This document shows, one piece after another, positions 56,843-64,000 of a stretch of DNA of 64,000 bases. Below the pieces are notes generated by a model that ran no database searches, was not told where the DNA came from, and saw only the letters and a program-made list of their open reading frames with translations. The stretch is from Solibacillus merdavium (GTDB taxonomy: Bacteria > Bacillota > Bacilli > Bacillales_A > Planococcaceae), in the NCBI RefSeq assembly GCF_014836935.1, contig NZ_JACSPW010000011.1, positions 62,001 to 126,000 of the forward strand, given 5' to 3'. Each line of letters opens with the position of its first letter. The first letter of the stretch is position 1. The translations under genes were made by a program, and so were the position numbers.

Positions 56843-57086
56843 GTATTAAGTATCTTGCCTATGAAATGATCGCAAGGGGTTGCCCCAAAATAGCTTCCCG
56901 GATAGCCCCTTTTTTGTTTTCATAATTTTATTTACAATACATATGTTTAAATGTAATGGTATTTCTTTGTTTTTAGTCAGTACAAATTAATTTAAAGGTT
57001 TAGAGAAAGTGAATTAATCTACACTATTTTCTCCTTTCTACTTTCACTTTACTCGCGCATTTTTATATTACTAAAGGGGAATTAAG

Positions 57087-58349
57087 TTGAAAAAAGTATT
57101 CAAATTTTATTTTATGATTTTTTGTTTAATTGGAGTTTTTACAATAAATATCGAAAGTACTTCTGCTGCTCCTTCAGCCACAATTAAACTAACAACGAAA
57201 GAAACCGAAGTATTAGAAGAAAATCTGCAAGAAAAAATTATTACCTTATCAAAGGCTACCCCTATTATCGTATTATCTGAAACTGAAGGATGGACGAAAA
57301 TTCAATACAAAACGGTAATCGGCTTTATAAAAAGTGAATACTTAAAATCGGTTTCTCCCCAATACATGCTCGTTAAATCCCAAAATGAACCCCTTGTTCG
57401 CGTAACGAATAAACAACACATCGGGTCTATCGGAAAACTTTATTTAAATAGTATTGTTGAGCTTTATGGATCTGACTCTACCGACTTTGTATTCATAAAG
57501 TACGGTGGCCTGGCAGGGTACGTAAATAAGCATGCTCTCATAAAGCCTACAGGAAAAAAGATGACGGTAAAAGCTTCTAAAGGTTTAGTAGTCCGGTCTA
57601 TCGCTAGCGCCTCGAGTGATGAAATAGGGACTTTACGTAAAAACAGTAATGTAATGATGTATACTAACATAAAAGGCTGGGCATTTGTCACATCTGATGA
57701 TCTATCCGGCTATGTCCCTTTGAGTGGACTAACAACTCCTACTCCAAAAGCTGTACCTAAAAATCCTTCCAAACCTAAATCGATACAACCTGTAAATGAA
57801 AAAAGAATAGCGTTAACATTTGATGATGGTCCTCATCCGAAAGTGACGAGGCAAATATTAAAGACACTGGAAAAATATAAAGCAAAAGCTACATTTTTTG
57901 TCATCGGCCAAGAAGTGAAGAAGTACCCTGAAATTATGAAGGAAGTATATGACGCAGGCCATGAAATTGGCAATCATACATACAATCATGAAAAGCTGAC
58001 AACATTGTCTCAAAAAGAAGTGAAACACCAAATTCAATCAACGGATGAAATTATTAAATCCGTAATTGGTAAAAATGCAACGGTTTTTCGCCCACCTTAT
58101 GGGAGCTATGATGAAACAATTATAAAGCAGTTAAAAGTACCAAGCGTGATGTGGACTATTGATACACTGGATTGGAAACACCGCGATCCGGAAAAAACGG
58201 CGCTTGCTATAGAGGAACAGGTGAACAACGGTAGCATTATATTAATGCACGATATTCACCAAGCAACTGCAGATGCTTTAGAAACAATACTTGAAGAGTT
58301 ACAAAAGCAAGGCTATACATTTGTAACAGTTTCAGAATTACTAAAGTAA
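57087..58349 (+). CDS. Secreted polysaccharide deacetylase with SH3b repeats
   Basis: A 420-aa exported protein. A signal peptide (about residues 1-28), then three SH3b-like domains (about 35-95, 100-150, 155-215) that could bind peptidoglycan, and a C-terminal NodB domain. Motifs: LTFDDGPHP, HEIGNHTYNH, FRPPYGSY, the DTLDWK stretch and ILMHDIH, all complete. It should remove acetyl groups from peptidoglycan or related glycan, blunting lysozyme. The TTG start follows AAAGGGG. Confidence 0.9.
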   Translation: MKKVFKFYFMIFCLIGVFTINIESTSAAPSATIKLTTKETEVLEENLQEKIITLSKATPIIVLSETEGWTKIQYKTVIGFIKSEYLKSVSPQYMLVKSQNEPLVRVTNKQHIGSIGKLYLNSIVELYGSDSTDFVFIKYGGLAGYVNKHALIKPTGKKMTVKASKGLVVRSIASASSDEIGTLRKNSNVMMYTNIKGWAFVTSDDLSGYVPLSGLTTPTPKAVPKNPSKPKSIQPVNEKRIALTFDDGPHPKVTRQILKTLEKYKAKATFFVIGQEVKKYPEIMKEVYDAGHEIGNHTYNHEKLTTLSQKEVKHQIQSTDEIIKSVIGKNATVFRPPYGSYDETIIKQLKVPSVMWTIDTLDWKHRDPEKTALAIEEQVNNGSIILMHDIHQATADALETILEELQKQGYTFVTVSELLK

Positions 58350-58381
58350 TGATCTGAACTGTTCATAAAAATTGACCAAAC

Positions 58382-58422
58382 AAAAAGCATCGCAAACTAT
58401 TAAAAACTTTGCGATGCTTTTT
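58382..58422. terminator. Bidirectional terminator
   Basis: A perfect 15-bp stem (AAAAAGCATCGCAAA and TTTGCGATGCTTTTT) lies between the deacetylase and the converging zinc-ribbon gene and can end both transcripts. Confidence 0.8.
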
Positions 58423-58446
58423 ATTGTGTTTTCTATACTGTTTATT

Positions 58447-58821
58447 TTAATTGAACGATTTTAAATGTAGGAAGGTCAATTGCTTATTCATAGGTATTGA
58501 CTGGATTTTTTGAAATGCAATAGAAGAGAAGCCATTGCCTTGTGTCACAGCGAATGCTGCAATTACAACTAAAAACAACATACCCACTGCAATAAAAGCC
58601 GATAAAACCCTGTGTGCCTTTTGCATCTCAATATTGGAATGCTGTCTCTTTTTATTGCGTATGAGTTGGAAGAAGCGGTCTTCGTTATTAGGTAAAGTAA
58701 GTACATGTTCGCAAGCTAAACAAAGATGTGCCGTATGATGATTTAATGTCACCCTATTCAATTGGATAAATTCATTTGTACGGTTACAGTTTTCACAGCG
58801 ATATGTATTAATATTTCCCAT
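58447..58821 (-). CDS. Small zinc-ribbon membrane protein (unrecognised)
   Basis: A 124-aa protein with an N-terminal zinc ribbon (CENCNRTNEF, then CLACEHVL), a linker (RNKKRQHSNIE) and one hydrophobic segment near residues 70-95 (SAFIAVGMLFLVVIAAFAV). I do not recognise the family. The ATG at 58821 follows AAAGAGG. The longer frame adds an unsupported N-terminal extension. Confidence 0.7.
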   Translation of the reverse strand: MGNINTYRCENCNRTNEFIQLNRVTLNHHTAHLCLACEHVLTLPNNEDRFFQLIRNKKRQHSNIEMQKAHRVLSAFIAVGMLFLVVIAAFAVTQGNGFSSIAFQKIQSIPMNKQLTFLHLKSFN

Positions 58822-58933
58822 AGGAAGAACCTCTTTCTTTAGTTTCTTATTAATATGATAACATAAATATTCAGAAAATTCATTCTTATGAACGAAATAA
58901 AAACGCACCGAATGAACAGTGCGTTTTGAAAAT

Positions 58934-59722
58934 TTATATTGTTTTTAATAACTGTAAAAACTCAGTTAATGATGTAACTTCAAAAGTTGGCACTACATCG
59001 GGATTTTTTGGTTTGTTTTCACGGTTAATCCAAACGTTCCGTATGCCGACACGAGATGAACCTAAAATATCAGTCATTAAGTTATCACCAACCATAATGG
59101 CTTCATCTTTTGTCAAACTTGCTTTGTCCATAACAAATTCGAAAATAGAAGCATCTGGCTTACCTTTACCAAAATCCCCTGAAATAATGATATGGTCAAA
59201 ATAAGGGACAATTTCAGGTGTAATCTCCAGCTTTAAATTTTGTAGGCTTGGTGCCCCATTTGTAAGTAAAATTAGCTCGTATTTCCCTTTTAATTGATCT
59301 AACACCTCAAAAGTATCTTCATAGAAAAACGGGGCTTTTTTACGTTCTTCAACAAAACGCTCTCCCAGTTCCGCGCCTAGCTCAGCATCTTCAATCCCTA
59401 CTGCCGCTAAACCGTTTGTCCAAGCTTGGGCACGATATGCAGGCACAATTTCCTTCATCTGTTGAAATTGTGGTGTAGGGTCATCAAATGTCCCCCAAAG
59501 CCCCTCAAATGGGTTTATTCCGATTAAGACAGTGTAGTCGTATGTAGGATAGCTTTCATACAATCCACGTGCCGCTACTTTGACCGCCTCTTCCAATTCA
59601 CGAGAGTTTACATTTTTTATAGTCGCTGCATAGTCACACGTTTTTTCAAATGCCGTTTTTACAGATTTTTGATCAAATAATAAAGTATCATCTAAATCGA
59701 ATATAATTGTTTTGATTGCCAT
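58934..59722 (-). CDS. HAD family hydrolase (YjjG-like)
   Basis: A 262-aa HAD phosphatase. Motif I FDLDDTLLFD, motif II LTNGAP, motif III Lys in GKGKPDASIF and motif IV GDNLMTDILG are all present, and the length suits a YjjG-type nucleotidase. The substrate is unknown. The ATG at 59722 follows TAGGAG. Positioned beside a DUF3006 gene, with a 115-bp gap. Confidence 0.87.
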   Translation of the reverse strand: MAIKTIIFDLDDTLLFDQKSVKTAFEKTCDYAATIKNVNSRELEEAVKVAARGLYESYPTYDYTVLIGINPFEGLWGTFDDPTPQFQQMKEIVPAYRAQAWTNGLAAVGIEDAELGAELGERFVEERKKAPFFYEDTFEVLDQLKGKYELILLTNGAPSLQNLKLEITPEIVPYFDHIIISGDFGKGKPDASIFEFVMDKASLTKDEAIMVGDNLMTDILGSSRVGIRNVWINRENKPKNPDVVPTFEVTSLTEFLQLLKTI

Positions 59723-59837
59723 TGTTATGCTCCTAAAATTAATATATGTACCCATATATTCTACCATATAGAAGCATGTAGTTTCCGATACTTTTTGATT
59801 TTTCTAACTTTTTAAAACAACCGTTTATGTGCCTCAA

Positions 59838-60086
59838 TTATTCGTGCTTACTCCTTAGTTGCTCTAATAAATTATTCACTCGCTGTTTTTGGTCAGCTGT
59901 TTCTTCAGGTAATAATTTAATCGTGTACGCAAAGCCATCATCTTGAATGTTTACAATATCGCCTTCTTTCACCTCTATTGAAATTTCATCACGGTGGATC
60001 AGAAGTTGTTCCATTTCTTCAGGGCGTTTTAAAAAAATTGCATAATCGCCATCAAATCGATCTAGCGTATATTTATCGTAATTCAC
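59838..60086 (-). CDS. DUF3006 domain protein
   Basis: An 82-aa protein. The DUF3006 signature is YTLDRFDGDYAIFLKR, followed by EGDIVNIQDDGFAYTIKLLPEET. Such proteins are often encoded next to ComEC-like or metallo-hydrolase genes; none is here, though a decayed stretch lies upstream. The start is GTG after AAGGGGAG. Function unknown. Confidence 0.8.
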   Translation of the reverse strand: MNYDKYTLDRFDGDYAIFLKRPEEMEQLLIHRDEISIEVKEGDIVNIQDDGFAYTIKLLPEETADQKQRVNNLLEQLRSKHE

Positions 60087-60139
60087 TTACAATCTCCCCT
60101 TTCGCTCAATTATTAATTTCGCATTGCTTTCAAAAAATA

Positions 60140-60350
60140 TTAGCTACCAGCTGTAATGTGACTGTTTAAAATCACAAAAGTTTCTTCATACGCATCTTTA
60201 CTTACAAGCTGACTTAGTCATTGCTATTGCTAGTGTATTTGGCAATGAGATTCAACTCGTTGCCCCCAGTACACTACTGTGCATCTATTTCATATGTTAC
60301 CCCATCTAGTGTGATGACAATCGTTCCTGCTTCTCCACTCGGTAAAAAAC
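60140..60350 (-). pseudogene. Possible decayed coding remnant
   Basis: On the minus strand one frame reads GEAGTIVITLDGVTYEIDAQ then a stop (60274-60276) and continues NELNLIAKYTSNSND. A second frame ends in VSKDAYEETFVILNSH and a stop at 60140. Together they look like a gene with a stop and a frameshift, between hemZ and the DUF3006 gene. There is no visible start or ribosome-binding site. It may be chance; I do not recognise the family. Confidence 0.3.
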
Positions 60351-60360
60351 AACAAATAGC

Positions 60361-60392
60361 ACATGCCTCAAGAAAGTGGCTGTGCTATTTGT
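60361..60392 (-). terminator. Possible terminator after hemZ
   Basis: CAAATAGCACA and TGTGCTATTTG pair across about 17 bases; on the minus strand TTTTTT follows within a few bases. It overlaps the remnant region. Confidence 0.55.
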
Positions 60393-60406
60393 AATGGTCC
60401 TAGATA

Positions 60407-61909
60407 TTAAGAATATAGCTCATCTAAAATTGCTATTTTCTTTGCAATAGACTCTTCAAATGTCAGAATGTATGCGGCAGGATCTTTCGGATTGTGGAAC
60501 TGTGTAATCTTGCCGGTAGTTGGATGCACAAACTTCGAGGATGCTCCACAGCCAATACCTAAAATTGTTTGCACTTCTTCCATTATGACGATGTTGTATA
60601 TAGATTCTTCTTTCGGTTTACAATAGCCGACATTTTCTAAATTACCTAGAATATTTTTCTGGCGGTATAAATAATAAGGAACATAGCCATTTTCAGCTGT
60701 CCAATCGGTTGCCATCTGCATCATTTCCCCAACTGTCTCACGGTCGGCAACTTTATACTTATCCTTATTTCGAGTCATTTCAGATGCACGTTTAAAGCTC
60801 AGTGTATGAACAGTTAAGCTTTCAGGTTGCATTTTGGCAGATTCCGCTAATGAGTTCTGAAATTCTTCAATTCCTTCATTTGGCAAGCCAATAATTAAAT
60901 CCATATTAATATTGTTCATACCAGAATTGCGTGACAGCCAAAACTTCTCTACTGTTTCTTCAACAGTATGATGGCGGCCAATCGCTTTTAATGTTTCCTG
61001 CGTATAGCTTTGCGGGTTAACGGAAATACGGTCAATGCCCCATTTTTTCAGCACTTCGATTTTTTCCGGCGTAATTGTATCCGGGCGTCCTGCCTCTACT
61101 GTTATTTCTCGGATAGACTCAGGATTTGGGAATGCATCAAACATTGTTTGATATAATGCATCCATTTCATGCGCCTCAATAGAAGTTGGTGTGCCCCCGC
61201 CCCAGTAAATCGAAGTAATGCGCATATTTTTTTCTGTCAGCCATTTCCCCATTTCACGTAGCTCAATGTGAAGGCCATCGATAAATTTCTCTACGCGGCC
61301 TGCCTTACGATTTGATTGGATCGCATAGGCCGGGAATGTACAATAAGCACACATTGTCGGACAAAACGGGACCCCAATATAAATTGAAATTTCCTTTCCA
61401 AGCTCATCCAAATCAGGAATAATCGTAAGTTGTCGCTCGACAATCGCTTTCATTAACGATATCTTTTGATCTGAAATTCGGTAATCCTCTTTTAATACCG
61501 CGGCAATTTGCTCATCGTTCATACCGGCTTTACGATATTTATGATAAAGCTTTGTTGGACGTACTCCTGTCAGTATCCCCCATTGCTGTACCATACCTGA
61601 ATATTGTTCAAGTACATCAAGCATGACATGTGACAATGCACGTTTCATTCGGATATTTTGCTCTTTCTCTGTGCCTTCTGTCGTATACTGAATGGAATAA
61701 TCACTCGTGTATTCTTGACCATCCACTAATAGTTTGGCATAAGTGGAAATCATAAAATTTTCATCGATTGCCTTGTTAAATTCAATCGACATATCCGAAC
61801 CGTCCTGCTCAATTTGAATAACGGAGTCTTCGTAAAATAAATTTGCTATATGATTAAGAACACGAGTCCAATCTTCTTTAAACTGCTCATTTATATGAAT
61901 TGTTTTCAT
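60407..61909 (-). CDS. hemZ: Coproporphyrinogen dehydrogenase HemZ
   Basis: A 500-aa radical-SAM protein. The cluster motif CPTMCAYC is near residue 190 and the GGGTPTSIE signature follows. The HemZ family is annotated as oxygen-independent coproporphyrinogen oxidation, complementing HemY elsewhere in the window. The N-terminal about 165 residues are specific to HemZ. The ATG has a weak ribosome-binding site. Confidence 0.9.
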   Translation of the reverse strand: MKTIHINEQFKEDWTRVLNHIANLFYEDSVIQIEQDGSDMSIEFNKAIDENFMISTYAKLLVDGQEYTSDYSIQYTTEGTEKEQNIRMKRALSHVMLDVLEQYSGMVQQWGILTGVRPTKLYHKYRKAGMNDEQIAAVLKEDYRISDQKISLMKAIVERQLTIIPDLDELGKEISIYIGVPFCPTMCAYCTFPAYAIQSNRKAGRVEKFIDGLHIELREMGKWLTEKNMRITSIYWGGGTPTSIEAHEMDALYQTMFDAFPNPESIREITVEAGRPDTITPEKIEVLKKWGIDRISVNPQSYTQETLKAIGRHHTVEETVEKFWLSRNSGMNNINMDLIIGLPNEGIEEFQNSLAESAKMQPESLTVHTLSFKRASEMTRNKDKYKVADRETVGEMMQMATDWTAENGYVPYYLYRQKNILGNLENVGYCKPKEESIYNIVIMEEVQTILGIGCGASSKFVHPTTGKITQFHNPKDPAAYILTFEESIAKKIAILDELYS

Positions 61910-62052
61910 ATCATTTCTCTACCTTCTTAATTTTAAATAATAAAAATCTATCTCATTGTAACAAAAAAACCACTATAAAAGAAAAATGAAATATTACATA
62001 TATTATTCGATGCTTTTTATTAAACAAGCTTTCTCGTGACAATTGCAAAGTT

Positions 62053-62084
62053 AAAAAGAGGCGCACAACAAATTGTGCACCCCT
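62053..62084 (-). terminator. Terminator after yheA
   Basis: GGCGCACAA and TTGTGCACC pair around a 4-base loop; the minus strand continues CTCTTTTT. Confidence 0.65.
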
Positions 62085-62090
62085 TCCTTT

Positions 62091-62435
62091 TTATAATCCA
62101 TCGTATAATGATTGGATTGGCTGTGTAATAATGCGATTAATTTCTTGAATCACAGCACTTAACGCCATTTCAGCTTCTAACATTTCTAAAATTTTTACAT
62201 TTTGTTGAGCTAGTTGCGCTGTTTTCTGTAAAAAAACATATTCTTCTTCAGTAATCTCTTCACCAGCATTTTGTTTATCTTGCATCTTCAATTGAACATC
62301 ACGGAAGTTTGTAAACAATACCTTTGCCTCTTCATCTTCACGTACTGTCTCTACTGCCTTTTGTAAATTTTGAAACTCATCTGTCTTGCGGAATGTTGCT
62401 TCCAGTTTATTAATATCTTCATAAATATTGATCAT
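62091..62435 (-). CDS. yheA: YlbF/YmcA family protein YheA
   Basis: A 114-aa all-helical protein of the YlbF-YheA (UPF0342) family: LEATFRKTDEFQNLQKAVE, NFRDVQLKMQDKQN. YlbF and YmcA relatives bind RNase Y; YheA itself has no proven role. It lies 22 bp past the yheB stop, so yheB-yheA is probably an operon. Confidence 0.9.
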   Translation of the reverse strand: MINIYEDINKLEATFRKTDEFQNLQKAVETVREDEEAKVLFTNFRDVQLKMQDKQNAGEEITEEEYVFLQKTAQLAQQNVKILEMLEAEMALSAVIQEINRIITQPIQSLYDGL

Positions 62436-62457
62436 GTAATAATCCTACTTTCTAATT

Positions 62458-63603
62458 TTAGTTCGTCATAAAGACGATTAACGCTTGAATGATCCCGACA
62501 AGACCACCTATAATACCGCCCAGCCATGTAATTAATTTTAACTCTTTACTAATAATACCTAGTACGAGCTCTTCTAATTTGGCAATCGGGAATGAATCTA
62601 CTTGCTCACGTACAACTCCAGCTAAATTTAGACGCTTTAATACGTCTTCGATTTTTGCTTCAGCAGATAAAAATGCTTTATCCATTATTTTCGGGAGTAA
62701 ATCATTAGTAGCCCACTCTTTCCCTTTTGGCCAATAGTCATTAATTGTTTTATCCAGGCGTGCTTCCAATGCAAGTGCATTTCTTGCATAGCTTTGGACA
62801 TTAGCTTCAATCGTATCAAAATTTACATCATTCATAAAGTCCATTGCTGGGCGATTTTTAATTTTTTCCCATTCTGCTATGAAAATTCGGTGTAAAAGTG
62901 AAGCTGTTCCAGGCGCCTGTAGAAATTTTATGAGTTCACGTTGCACTTTATCAACCAATGATGATGAATCTCCTAAAAACATCTGTATCATCCCGCCAAA
63001 TGACCCTTTCGTCGATAAGAAATCATCCAGCATATTTTTGATTGTCATCGTACCTTCTGGTGACGAGAAGTAATCTTCACCCTTCTTCAAAATCTGTATG
63101 ACTGCTTCATCAATTTTCCGGTCCAATACTGGCTCCAAATCATTAGGCAATAATTCTCGAATTGACTTCGTAGATAATGTATTTTTCACTGACATAAATT
63201 GAGTATGAATAATGTCGTTGACTTTTCCTTCAATTGATTGTGGTAATTGTGTAAAACCAGCTAAACGAATCCAATCATTAATTGTTTTTTCGTTTGTAAA
63301 TACTTCTTGTGCTACTTTATTCTGTGCGTAGGTTAAAACATTTGTGCGAATTTCCTCGGATAAAAATTTCTTTTTAATCGTTTCAGGTGTCAGTAAATAC
63401 TCTGAAACTGTTTTTCCTAGCTGAATCGCCAAATCTTCCCGACGTTTTGGAATTAATCCCGGTGTCAATGGCAGCTTCCACTTTTTAAAGTATATTGGCT
63501 TGTACGGTCTAAATAACATCTTAATCGCCATATAGTTTGTCGCTGCACCAACGGCAGCCCCTACAACACCTAGCAGGAATAATAGCGAAATAAATTCTCC
63601 CAT
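62458..63603 (-). CDS. yheB: DUF445 family membrane protein YheB
   Basis: A 381-aa protein with an N-terminal hydrophobic segment (FISLLFLLGVVGAAVGAATNYMAI) and a C-terminal one (LGGIIGGLVGIIQALIVFM), flanking a long helical DUF445 domain. B. subtilis YheB is the nearest relative; function unknown. The start at 63603 is uncertain by three codons. Divergent from the yheE-like gene. Confidence 0.88.
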   Translation of the reverse strand: MGEFISLLFLLGVVGAAVGAATNYMAIKMLFRPYKPIYFKKWKLPLTPGLIPKRREDLAIQLGKTVSEYLLTPETIKKKFLSEEIRTNVLTYAQNKVAQEVFTNEKTINDWIRLAGFTQLPQSIEGKVNDIIHTQFMSVKNTLSTKSIRELLPNDLEPVLDRKIDEAVIQILKKGEDYFSSPEGTMTIKNMLDDFLSTKGSFGGMIQMFLGDSSSLVDKVQRELIKFLQAPGTASLLHRIFIAEWEKIKNRPAMDFMNDVNFDTIEANVQSYARNALALEARLDKTINDYWPKGKEWATNDLLPKIMDKAFLSAEAKIEDVLKRLNLAGVVREQVDSFPIAKLEELVLGIISKELKLITWLGGIIGGLVGIIQALIVFMTN

Positions 63604-63710
63604 TTTGCTCACTCTTTCTTCATCATGTGTATGTTCTATTATTAATTTTTTAAAAGATAAATTGCAACAATGTACTACTTTCTGTACGATTAAATAGGGA
63701 GGGAAGTTTC

Positions 63711-63920
63711 ATGATTCAACATTTTAGCTATAAGCCCCTATTTGAAAACAGTCAAATTCCGGGCTGGTCAATTAGTTTCTTCTTTGAGCAGAAACGTTAT
63801 GCAGCAGAGTATTATAAAGATGGCAGTATTCAATTTATTGGTGAAAGTCCGTCAGAAGAACAAAGGGAAAAAATCGAAAAAATGATACATGAATTAATGC
63901 TTTTCCATGTATATGAATAA
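63711..63920 (+). CDS. yheE: YheE family small protein
   Basis: A 69-aa soluble protein starting MIQHFSYKPLFEN, with IPGWSISFFFEQKRYAAEYY and ending ELMLFHVYE; the end matches B. subtilis YheE closely. Function unknown. The ATG follows AGGGAGGGAAG. A terminator follows. Confidence 0.87.
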   Translation: MIQHFSYKPLFENSQIPGWSISFFFEQKRYAAEYYKDGSIQFIGESPSEEQREKIEKMIHELMLFHVYE

Positions 63921-63927
63921 AAAATAA

Positions 63928-63970
63928 AGTGGGAGCATCCGAGAAAAAATCTCGGATGCTCCCACCTTTA
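63928..63970 (+). terminator. Terminator after yheE
   Basis: A perfect 16-bp stem (GTGGGAGCATCCGAGA and TCTCGGATGCTCCCAC) with a 5-base loop. The T stretch after it is short, so it could be a strong stem of another type. Confidence 0.65.
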
Positions 63971-64000
63971 TGCGCTTTCGAGCTAATAATAATTTTGCAG

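Overview
The window is 64 kb of low-GC Firmicutes chromosome with dense, ordinary bacterial gene packing. Gene order follows Bacillus subtilis in long blocks: whiA-yvcK-rapZ-nudix-trxB-TPR, his operon-yvoF-ppaX-lgt-hprK, yhfH/lplJ, hemEHY-hmoB-yhgD/yhgE, ecsAB/hit/yhaH/hpr/prsA/serC, yhaM/yhzD/hemZ and yheA/B/E. Gene content and the many missing B. subtilis genes suggest a Planococcaceae member such as Solibacillus or Lysinibacillus. That is an inference, because no rRNA lies in the window. I see no prophage, insertion sequence, CRISPR array, tRNA or rRNA.

Layout. 1-15.3 kb is almost entirely minus strand: the whiA/yvcK/rapZ/nudix operon, trxB, a TPR gene preceded by a frameshifted tiny lipoprotein gene, a hisZGDBHFI operon that lacks hisA, and the yvoF-ppaX-lgt-hprK cluster followed by cytochrome c-551. 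15.3-22.5 kb holds a YitT protein, a degenerate EAL/HDOD protein, an AUH-like enoyl-CoA hydratase, an S9 peptidase and an LcfB-type acyl-CoA ligase. 22.5-27.4 kb is a Bce-type antimicrobial-peptide detoxification module (response regulator, intramembrane-sensing kinase, ABC transporter) with an unrecognised 140-aa gene between kinase and transporter. 27.5-31.9 kb holds lplJ, yhfH, yhgE and its TetR regulator; a shared palindrome precedes both yhgE and tetR. 31.9-35.5 kb is a tightly overlapping four-gene operon: propeller lipoprotein, response regulator, kinase, FixH/YtkA-like lipoprotein. 35.6-39.3 kb is hemEHY.

39.5-51.7 kb contains hmoB, a split chromate transporter pair, ecsAB, hit, a YtxH protein, hpr/scoC, small membrane genes, prsA, yjdM, serC, an MFS transporter, yhaM and yhzD. 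51.8-57 kb contains a PaaG-like crotonase under a candidate FadR box, an FAD-binding dehydrogenase and serA under a T-box leader. 57-64 kb holds an SH3b-polysaccharide deacetylase, a zinc-ribbon membrane protein, a HAD hydrolase, a DUF3006 protein, hemZ and yheA/yheB/yheE.

Functionally the window combines haem supply (hemEHY, hemZ, hmoB), histidine and serine synthesis, fatty-acid catabolism, envelope stress sensing and protein export (prsA, ecsAB, lgt). Many starts were moved inward from the longest open frame to the codon that follows a good ribosome-binding site. Function names come from motif and family recognition by eye; no database search was run.
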